DNA of 64,000 nt, from positions 1,309,501 to 1,373,500 of the forward strand of contig NC_056419.1 in NCBI RefSeq assembly GCF_905147365.1, written 5' to 3'. The position numbers were made by a program, and so were the translations under genes. The notes under the pieces were generated by a model. That model saw only the letters and a program-made list of their open reading frames with translations. It did no database searches and was not told the origin of the DNA. Below are positions 1 through 11,000 of this stretch, piece after piece. This DNA is from Aricia agestis. Lineage: Eukaryota > Arthropoda > Insecta > Lepidoptera > Lycaenidae. How positions within the stretch are numbered: the stretch's first letter is position 1; each line of letters opens with the position of its first letter.

Positions 1-302
1 ACGACAATGCTAGCTGTCACACCTCAGCTGAAACAACTCAGTTTTTGGAGGGTCAAAAGATCGAATTGACTGGTCATCCGCCGTACAGCCCTGATTTGGC
101 ACCTAACGATTTCTTTTTATTTCCATACGCGAAGAACAAATTACGTGGTCAACGTTTTTCGAGCCGCGAAGAGGCTGTTGATGCGTTCAAAATGGACGTT
201 TTGGAGATACCTCAATCAGAATGGAAAAAGTGCTATGAAAATTGGTTCCAGCGTATGCAAAAGTGTGTCGATCATCGCGGCGAATATTTTGAAAAGCAAT
301 AA
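1..302 (+). mobile_element. Mariner-like transposase, C-terminal part, cut by window edge
   Basis: Reading from base 3, an open frame runs to the TAA at 300-302. It begins DNASCHTSAETT and contains PPYSPDLAPNDFFLFP. Counting from the Asp of DNAS to the Asp of APND gives 34 intervening residues, which is the second half of the D,D34D catalytic triad of mariner transposases. The tail (KCYENWFQRMQKCVDHRG) is also mariner-like. No stop or frameshift is visible in this part, so the copy may be fairly young, but the N-terminal two thirds lie outside the window. It points opposite to the TTC7-like gene and probably sits in an intron of it. Confidence 0.9.
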
Positions 303-372
303 AACCATATTAAATGATATATGTTTGTTTCTTTTTTTAATTCCGGATACATAAATAGCAGCCCTCGTATAC

Positions 373-489
373 CTGAGCCAGCATCTGGTGTCCAATGCCG
401 GAGTACAGCAGGCTGCGGGCGAGCAGCGGCCCGTCAGACTCCTCCTCGATCGCGACAGCTTGTTCCGCCAGCTCTATACCCTCCTCTAT
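373..489 (-). CDS. TTC7: TTC7-like exon 10 (residues 447-485)
   Basis: Thirty-nine codons in phase 0: IEEGIELAEQAVAIEEESDG then PLLARSLLYSGIGHQMLAQ. The acceptor is CATTACAG and the donor CAG|GTATAC. The next exon is beyond the left edge. A mariner fragment occupies the first 300 bases of the following intron. Confidence 0.93.
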
Positions 490-3400
490 CTGTAATGATG
501 ACGCACACACATTATTATACTATCCACATTAAAAGGTTATGCGCGGCCTAGACATTAAGGGAAGTTTAAGTTAACATTTTTAGGCATCTTTGGTCGGGCG
601 GCGTCTCCTTGAACTGTGACTTAAATTTTTTTTTGTAGCCGAACTGTGCAATTTCATCGTCATCTACAAGACTCACCCAGTGTGACCGGTAGCAGGTGGC
701 GGCCTGTACGAGGCGGGATGCGGCGTCGTGCGGCAACAGCGGCGCCGCGCGACGCCACACAGCTAACGCACGAGTCGCTGCGCCCGCACCTACGCACACG
801 CACATCATTCATATACAATCTTTATAGCTCTTGAGAAATAGCCGGAACAATTTATTTTTTGAAAGTTGAAAGCCAAATCAAACTTATGCTAAGTACTCAC
901 ATACGGTTTTGCTCGATAGTTTTACTCCGAATCGAAGGACATGACATATTTGACATATTTAATTCCATCGAGCCGGCTCGAAGCGAGCCTTCGAGCTGTC
1001 AGTTTTGCGGTCCACATGGTGGTTCTTGCTCGATTTGGAGTAAAACTATTGAGCAAAACCGTATGTGAGTACTTGCTTTACAATATTTTATTCAGAAACA
1101 CTTCATTGTCATTTACAAATACATGGAATCGGGATATAAGATAGAACCTATAACCTTAAGGAAGTAAGATACAACTTTTCTGTAAGCACCAACTTTATTA
1201 CTCTAATTCAATAATGTCACAACTTATGTTTATATTAGTAAACCTATAAGGGCCCTAGCACACGACGAGCTCAACGTTTGGAGCGATTACATCGTTCCGA
1301 TTGCTTGTTAGTCACATTTGCAACGCTGGTATAGTGATGCTAACGAGCAAACGTTTCGGGCGACAGCTAGGAAAAAACGGGGAGAGGGGTTCTCAGGTAT
1401 TTTTCTACAGTTACAAATAACAGGGTTCAGAATAAATACTCTACTGGATTAATAAAAATAATCATACCTGCACTATTAGCCGCATGACTGTTGGGTCTAG
1501 CGTGCGACTGCGGCACCGCGGCCGCCGCGGTCGCGAGCGCGCGCTGCCGCCACACGTGAGCGCACCCGAACGAGAACTTCATCGCGCGTTCCAGAGACTG
1601 TGCAAACAATAAACATTAACAAAATAATTATAAAAAGTACGCACACAAGGACGCAAAGTAGCGTGCACGAACGCACGTAAAAACACACACACGTCATTAC
1701 ACGTACATATGTCTCCCTCTTTACAGGCCTAGACGTGAACGCACCCGAACGAGAACTTCTAGAGATTGTACACACAAAAACATTAGTTATAGTAAACGTA
1801 AAACATAGATGTGTTAAAGAGCAGTCGCAAAAACATGAAAATGACGTTTATATCTTTCTCTTTTACTCGTATGGGGTTTTGTCTTTGATTCTTTGTGAAA
1901 CAAATAGCTGCTCACGGTTTAACTTTTTCGCTTCCATCTTCAATTTAAAAGATTCATTTACAACGCGCACTTGTATCGTGACGCATGCACGCATTTTCAA
2001 GCACGTACGTTCTTCTTCATACACGAATACGCTTTCTTTCTCTCTCCTTCTCTCTTCATCTATCTCTTTCTCTATAAACACACACACACCTCCAGCACGA
2101 GCGCCAGCTGCCCCCAGCGCACGGCGGCGAGCGCGAGCAGGTCGGCCAGGCTGAGCGCGTTGCGCAGCGCGTGCGCGCGCGCCGCCTCGAACTCCGCGCT
2201 CTGGGACAGCACGGCGTCGCGCACCGCCATCGCCTCGCCCACCAGCAGCACCAGCATCACCTCCTCGTAGCAGTTTGCCGGCACGAACTGGTGACAAACA
2301 AACATATAAATTATCCAGAGAAATATTTACAATGTCCTATAGTCAGAATGTAATAAGTTGGCACCAGCGGTCATCGACCTTGCTAGTCTAGGAGCGATGT
2401 GAAAATGCTTGCTCAGTATTATGTAAACTTAAAAAAATAATGAAACTAAAGACACAGACTATTATCAAATCTATACTAATATTATAAAGCGGAAGAGTTT
2501 GTTAGTTTGTTTGTTTATTTGAACGCGCTAATCTCAGGAACTACTGGTCCGATTTGAAAAATCTTTCAGTGTTAGATAGCCTATTTATCGAGGAAGGCTA
2601 TAGGCTATATTTTATCGCGCACAGACTAATAGGAGCGAAGAAATAGAGGAAAGTGTGGAAAAAATGGGAGAAATTATTTGAAATGGCTTATTTGAACGCG
2701 CTAATCTCAGGAACTACTGGTCTGATTTGAAAAATTCTTTCAGTGTTAGATAGACTATTTATCGAGGAAGGCTATAGGCTATATTTTATTGCGCTGAGAT
2801 TAATAGGAGCGAAGAAATAGAGGAAAGTGTGGAATAAACGGGAGAAATTATTTGGAATGGCTTATTTGAACGTGCTAATCTCAGGAACTACTGGTCCGAT
2901 TTGAAAAATCTTTCAATGTTAGATAGTCCATTTGTCGAGGAAGGCTATAGGCTATATTTTATCACGCTAAGACTAATAAGAGCGAAGAAATAGAGGAAAG
3001 TGTGGAAAAAACGGGGGAAATTATTTGAAAGGGCTTATCTCACGAACTACTGGAGCAATTTTTCTGTTATTTGCCACAGATAAGAAATAGACCACGTGAA
3101 GGATCATAGGCTATTTTTTGTGGACTAATTTGTCTGTGAAATATCTAATTTACGCGGGCGAAGCTGCGCGGAACGTTATATTTCGCGTGGTCACATACGG
3201 CTGGACCCATTTTGCTGAAATTTGGTAAAAATATACTTTGAGTCCCGAAAAATAGTATAGGATACATTTTGTCCCGGAAAAATTTACGGCTACTGCACAA
3301 TATACTTTTATGATTTGCGCGTAAACTATTCAATCTATTTTGATGCAATTTGGTATGGATAATAAGGAATACCAATTTTGTCCCGGAAAAATGTGCGGTT

Positions 3401-5007
3401 CCACACAATATACTTTTCTGATTTGCGCGTAAACGACTCAATCGATGTACGGTAACAACTATAAACTAAAGTGCACGCGGACGAAGTCGCGGGCAACAGC
3501 TAGTAATAGTAATAAAGCCTCTGCAGGCCGCATGTTGACTGTAGCTGAATTTAACCACCGTCACCTAGCCCGGTGTGGCATACCTGGTTGAAGCTGGCGT
3601 ACTTCTTGGGTTTCCACGGCCCCTCGGCGACGTGCTCCTCGCGGCGGCGCGACAGCGTGCCCGCCAGCTGCGGCACCGCCACCTTCTGCGGCGCGCGGTA
3701 CACCTGGACACGAGTTTGTTGTTATCCGACTGCGATAATAGTATTATGAAGGGTTATGAATGTATGTAATATACATATTAGGTAGGTATATAATTCTTTT
3801 TTTTAATTTTGAAGCAAAAAATGGTGTGGCGGTACCCACAATTGCCTAACATTCCTGCATCGCGCTATCGAAGTTTTCTGAGCGCGTCGGTATATACGAC
3901 AGCTGAAATGTATCACGTGGGCTCCGGCCTGACCGAGCATAACACCTCGCTCGGTCGGTCGGAAGATCTTCCTTGGTGGCCACCACGCCTTATTCCCACA
4001 GGGACGTTTACATTCAGCCACTGCCGCTGCTCCCCGCGCTGTCAGCGATACTGAATACTTCTGCGGCAGTAACGACGCGAGTGAGCGTGTACACTCAGCC
4101 CTCTACAATGTACAAGTATGTAGAGTAATAATAATAATATCTATGGACGCTTCACACCACGTCAGTCTGGCCCCGTGCTAAGTACCTGAAGGTTATATTT
4201 CCGTTGTCTGGTACCTATAACACAAGTGTGTTACAGGTACCAGACAACGGAAATATATTTAATACTTTTATACTATACATATGTAAAGAAAAACACTAGA
4301 TAGTACCGTTTTCGTTTATTATTATCTGTGGTAAATTTGCCAGTAAAACATTATTATATCACATAGTGACATAATAATGTTTTACTGGTTTTACACTCTT
4401 TCTAATATATTAAAAAAGTAATTGTCACTGTCATTATGAGTAAATTGGCGGGATGACTATTAATTTTCTATTTCTTATAAATGTGTTAAGATCTTATTTC
4501 CTGTAAAATATCAAAACCTGAAGTAAAGGCATTAAATGTTGTTTTTTTGTCTTTCAGGTAAGTTTTAAAATAGTATATTGTGTTATAAGTAAGTGAAAAT
4601 ACAATGTATGAAACCATTGGTTAATAAAACATTTTGTCTTTCAGAAAAACGCATGTTGTCTTTATTTCATCATAATTAGAGAGAAATATCATTATACATA
4701 TATTTAAGATTTTTATTATATCATACACATATTTAATACACATCCATGACCCAGGAACATTGAAAAACTTTTGTTCTGAAAAACTGTTCCGTCGGCGGGA
4801 TTCGAACCCGCGACCCCCGGCTTGAATTGCCACATACTCTAACCATTGAGCCACGGAGGTCGTCAAAAGAGTCTACAGAGTCTACAGAATGTATCATTGT
4901 ATGGTAGACAAGCTAAACCAACCAAAGTCAAAATATGATTTCGACGCTTTAGAGCATAGGTTCTCAACGTGGGCGATAACGCCCTCCTGTGGGCGTTTGA
5001 GACTTTC

Positions 5008-5038
<31 letters not shown>

Positions 5039-8000
5039 AGAAGACCCAGAGAGAGGGGGCATTGAGATGGCGCAGATGGGGCGTGGGTAGATAAAAAATA
5101 TAGTCTATAAATACAAAAAATACACGCTAATCACGTATTAAAGTAAATTAAAAATTAATATCGTTTAATTTTTGTTATTGTAGATTGTAGGTAAATATTG
5201 TAATCATTTTTATCACGTGTGCAAAATATTGCTCAATATAACTAAGCGTGCGTTTGAATTACTCCCATTGAAACATTCTTCTTTCATTCTTCATTTAAAA
5301 CTCAGAAATATGATAGGGGTAATATTCCTATCTTGCGACTATAATACAATATCTTACGTTTAAACATAGTCGTGGCAATAGCTGTTTTAAATTCGCAACA
5401 GATGGTAAGTAAAATTAAGATGGCTCTAGAAAAAAACATATTCTTAAAGTGGGCGAAGAGCAAAATAAGGTTGAGAAAATATGCTTTAGAGAGTTTGTCG
5501 CTAAGTAGAGTGACGTTACATGGAGTTTACACTGTACTCGGCGCGTCGGGCAGCGAGTAGCGACAGCGGCATGACGAGCGGCAGGGCGAGTGAATGAATG
5601 TAAATACATTCTAGCTAGAATGTAAATACATTCTAGCGTAGCCCACTTCCCTGCCCAACAGGGCTGAATATGAATAACGCATTACCCGACTGCAATAGTT
5701 AATTAATGGTAATTTTTATATGGTTTCAAGCTGGCTGTATAAATTTTTAAGCCAAAGAATGATAAGTTACGTCAGTCAACACTCGTGTCATTTTGTTCGA
5801 AAAATTCGAACAAAGAAAAAATAAATTCGAAAAGAAAGAATGTTTCGCTTCGCAGCTATGCACTGCACACCTGTTAGATATATTTTATATGCACATTTCC
5901 TATTTACGTAGGTTAACTTCCCAGTTTTCGGCCCAGGGGCTGTACCACGAAACCGTTTTGAGATTCAAACAATCGAACGAGAATGCCGCGTCCTACTTTA
6001 ACAAAAGTGAAATGACGTTGTTAGAGCAGGACGCGGCGTTCTTGTCCGATTGTTTGAGTCTCAAAACGGTTTCATAGTAGGCATTAAGAGGCCCGGGGCT
6101 TTAGTATAATTTATAACATCCCATTAAGCATACCTGTCCCGTAACTCCTCTCATCAGCACTTCAGCCAGCTGCCTCGCCAGGGTCAGTCGCAGCGCCTGC
6201 GTCGACACTGACTCAACCGCCATCAACATTTCACGGTACCTGTGATTTTCAACCTTATTATTACAGGCATAAAGTATAGAATCAAACTAACAGCACAGAC
6301 TGCCATCAGCATCTCACAGTCCCTACGAGTATTAGGTTTATGTTCTGCCAAAGAAGTAGATTTATAGGCAACTGACGAATCTACGTAACCTTCAAAGTTC
6401 AAACTCAATTCAATAACGACTAAGTGGATTTATTTGACAATAGTATGATTGAAAGGCGGGAACGTTCAATATTCACCCTAGGCGGTCAATAATATTTCAC
6501 AGTATGTGATATTGCACAGTAAAATTGATCGTCTAGGGGCCCGCTAACATTGAATTGATATAATCCGACCAATAACGTAGCTACGCCATCTACCTATGGC
6601 TCAATTTATTCGATGATACCGAAGTTAATGGGGCCCCATGTCATGCGCGTGTGTGTGCGCAATACCTGTCGACGGCTGTGTGGAGACGCGCGTGTCGCAC
6701 GTGCAATAGTGGCGCGCGCTGCAACGCGGTCTCTAGCGCGGCGCCGGCGCGGGCGGTCGGCGCACGTTGCAGGTACAATAGTGCTAGCTCGCTGGCGATC
6801 TCGAAACTTCGGACCTAGACAACGATAATTCTTATTTTAAGACACTGAAAAACCTACAGATGTTGATACAAAAAGATAATATTATGAAGTACTATAGACA
6901 AAGTGAAGTAATTTGGCACCAGCGGTCAATGACCATTTTAGTCTAGCTTATAAAAATAATGCTCCCTTTGTATTCTGTTAACTAACGAAACTAATTGAAC
7001 TCTTTTATAGACACAGACTATTATAAATTTATCGGAAAACCTCTTAGACTAAACCATGCCCTATTTATTATTTTTCTTTTCGAGTTTAGTCCAATCAAAT
7101 TACAAATTACGAAATAAAATCGACAATTTTGGATTAGTCGCCTTCTTAATAATACATAAGTACTTAATGTGTAGTTAAAATTATATTTACAAAAATAATT
7201 TCTTTACAAGCAAGTAATTTCAGAAACACTTCATTTAATTTTAAAATGTGTAACATTGATTGAGTGTGATCTGAACACATTATAATTAATAATAATCAAG
7301 GTTTCTCTACAATATAATTTCAATAACAGCAAAAAAGTAAAAAGCCGGTTAGTCGGCGCTTTCTGCCGACTATTCTCCGACTAGTCGCCGACTACAAAAG
7401 TGGACGGATAGTCGGCTTTACCGACTAGTCGGCACATCTCTACTTCGGAGTTATACATTACTTTACCGAGCGAAATCCGCGCCATTGTCGCAATACATAT
7501 AATAAGATCAATCGATTAAACTATTTAAAAATTGTACTTCATTCAAGTATTAAATATTGCAATCATTCAAATATTGTACTTCATTAATTTGGGTATTTTT
7601 TCTATTCAATGGGATAATAATGCGAATGAGGATTACAAAAAGAAGTAAATGAATAATTATAACTGTTTCACACGTTTATTGATAAAAAAATAGGTTATAA
7701 AATTCTTCAAGTTAAGCACCCGAGGTCGATGGAAGTGATTCCTCAATATTAAAGGCCCTGACGGTATCGGGGCATACGTCGTCCTCGTCCATTGCGTTAA
7801 AAAAATCATCGTCGACAACATTAACGATATTAGAACAATAGTTCTCTTGGCAATTAGTGCAAATCACTGAGCAAAAGAGACAATGGCGCGGATTTCGCTC
7901 GGTAAAGTAATATATAACTCCGAATGTATTGGCATTACAGAAAAAAGTTTAAGAAAAAAATTGTTCATAACTAAAATATCTAGACGATGATCGGTAAAAT

Positions 8001-11000
8001 TTAATAAAATTGAATGGTTGGGGAGAAAACGACGAAAAATAGAAAAAAAAATTTTAGCCTTGCGGGAGTAATAAGTTGAAAAATATAAATGTTAAAAAAA
8101 AGTTTCAGATAAGAAAGTTAGTAAATTTAATTTGGAAGAGAAAAGGTCTCTACAATTTTTTGCCTAACACTGATCATTCTCGAGATATCGAATTAAACGC
8201 GTTTCTATCGAAATGACCTTGAGCTGACCTCAGTAGAACCTTGAGGGGATTTATGCTCAGAATACACCCCCTGATTGATCCTTAAAATCCCCAAACTGTA
8301 TTCGTTCATGTTTATTTAACCCATTTTGAGCCGTAATTTTATTGGACTAGTTGCATAACTGTTAGCACTAGCATTTCACATTTAAGCCCAAAAGAGTAGC
8401 TCACCATTTCCGACTCTCGCTCGACCTTCTTGTACTTGCTGGTGGAGGCGGGCACCGACGTCAGCTCCAGACACAGTCCCTTTATAGCGTACGACTCCGC
8501 CACGATGCGGAGACTGCGACTGAAATATCGTACGACATTCGTTAGTAAAATGAGTAAAGAAATGAATAACCTGGCTATGGCAAAGGTGGTTATAATATAA
8601 AATTATAATAAAAAAAAGAGTGTATATTATGGAGTTTGGCTTGCTCTAGCTCGACTCGAGCATACCAAGTTTCAAAAATTTTAGGGCCAAAACGACATTT
8701 GAGCTCCAGAAGTATCAATAGATATCGTCTTAGTCGTGATAAAAAGACTGGGTACATAAAAGTATTAGGCTTTCTGTGTATTTAGGTAGTTTGTTTACTT
8801 TATACAAATATTTAGGAAAATAACGATATGTTTGTTTTTTTTTAACAGGACGACAGGACAGGACGAAAACACTGGACGAATTTTAATGTGACATGTACAA
8901 TGTACATCCTATTCGCAACTGAATCTACCATTATCGTGGTGTTTAAGTTTAACTAAGATACAAACTACAATTCGGTGAACTGATTCAGTTATGTCATGAT
9001 TCATAACACTACGATCGAGGTGCATTTGTATTATGTACGTAGTTTAACCGGCGCCGAATCAATATATGACATCATCAGTTAATTTTTAAATCATCAGACG
9101 AAACTTAATCGATTTTGTTACGAGAATAATACAATACATTGTATAACTATACAAAATGTATAATGGAATAAAGATGTTTGACTGTTGTTCATTAGCATTC
9201 ATTGACCTTCAAAATTTTGTGATAAAATGTGGGCAATTAACCGTTTCCGCACGATGTCACCGATAGGCATCATGAGTAGCTTTTCTGTATGGCGTACTGT
9301 AACAAGAGTATGTGGCAGGGTATGACATACCCGCTTACAATATTTGCTGTAAAACCGGATTTTTAAGGAAGAGCGCCAAATTAATTATCTTTTATTATAA
9401 TAAGACTATATTTTAACATATTGGAAATAAAAAAAATGCGTTATTTTAACATTTTTGTTATTTTAGCAAGCAAGCAAGACTCTAAGCAAGTCACTATGTA
9501 TTTTCAACAAAAAAAATCCAACTAAAACAAACTAAAAAAAAAATTGGTTCTTATGAAAAAAAACAATTAAACTATTTTGCAACACGATATAAGTAACCAT
9601 ATAAACCAAGAAAAAATAACAAAAATATTTAGGAACATCTTAGGAATTGGAGCTCAGTTCAGCACAGTTTTTGCAAGAAAAAGTTGCATGCTGCATACAT
9701 AATATCGCCTTTGTACGGCTTGCATGATGATGCAGTGTTGCCAGATGGTTTTAACCTTTTATCTGTAGTGGGAAGTGCTGTATAAAATCTGTATTAAAGT
9801 TAACAAAAAAACAACCTTTTAATCATTATCTACGCTTTTTTATAAAAAAAGGGATACGTATTGACGTTATAAGGACTAAAGTGATAATCGTAGGTATAAT
9901 GTAGGTCCGGTCTTAACGAGGTTTATTTAATTCGAAATAACTCTTTCTTAGTTTTTATTATTCGTAGAATACATCATTTCCTTTTTTCATTTGATATGTT
10001 GAATGCAGATATTTCATTCAAAAACTATCACTTAAACAACGTTTATTTGTTTATAAAATGCTATAAAAAGTAGATACATTTTTTGGCGTTATACATGACT
10101 AGCATGTAATATCCCGTTCTACAATAAAACGAAAATAAATTGATCAATAAAGCCAAAGGTTTACAACACCTGATAAAAATAAGTTACTTACCTTCCATTT
10201 TTGTTTGTACACGTAAATAATCATTTTTAAATACTTGAAATGAACTATAATTTCGTTCACGTTCGCTTTTGGGTCGCTACTAAAAGAAAAACAATTGGAA
10301 ACAGACGAAACAGCGATAAATTACAATCCCTGGCGGGTGGCGAGAGGAGATATCAAAGTTCCTGGCGGTAGCGCCTCAGAGGAGATACGAAATATTTGTT
10401 CGCAGCCAGGCGCGTGAAATTGCCAAAAATGACACCGCACCGAATCGGTTAATATTACATATTAGTTTTGTCCCATCATAAACGAAGAGGTATCTAAATA
10501 TATACAAACATACAAGAAAAGATTAGAAAATCACACCAATGAACTTGCTAGGGACCTGCTAAGAGATCACGACATAAGAAGACTGAAACGTCTGCATATA
10601 CTAGACCAAAGGGAATGAATAATCGTTCTAAAGTAATGAAAGAACTGAGTGTTCAGTGGAACACCTCTCATAAAAGTGACTACCAATGAACACACCATCT
10701 GATAATGGCTAGTGAAAGCCGATAGCAGATAATAGAGGATAAAAAAAAATAGTTTTGTCCTGAGCATGAACTCACACTATACACGATTTTGTCATAAAGC
10801 ATGCCTAATTTAAGTACAACTTATATAATGATGGGCGTCCGGCATACCCAGGGGCGTACCGTAGGGCCCCTGGGTACGCCGATACGGGAAGATGAAATAA
10901 ACATCAATTTTCCTGGCAAGTGAAAATAAATGTGTTACCTACTCTGCGCAAAATGAAGTGTTGGAAACAAGTCAGATGAATAAAAGTCAATTTTCATGAT

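Larger units (their letters stand above)
4125..4864 (-). mobile_element. tRNA-headed SINE split by about 390 bp of other sequence
   Basis: On the minus strand the tRNA-like head is 4864-4788. It has a box A-like 'tggctcaatggttaga' and the box B 'ggttcgaatcc'. The 3' body with 'ccgttgtctggtacc' and the TAT/AAT tail is at 4290-4125. Comparison with the continuous copy at 30,567-30,845 shows that about 4290-4680 is extra DNA. That insert holds a 49-bp hairpin at 4340-4388. Confidence 0.75.

Noticed and set aside
3145..3441. 98-codon frame on the minus strand
   Set aside because: Lies wholly in the dispersed repeat at 2.5-3.5 kb and repeats itself internally (two RANxKSILC blocks).
4788..4864. 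tRNA gene on the minus strand
   Set aside because: Boxes A and B are present, but acceptor ends do not pair and the sequence continues into a body shared with other loci, so it is a SINE head.
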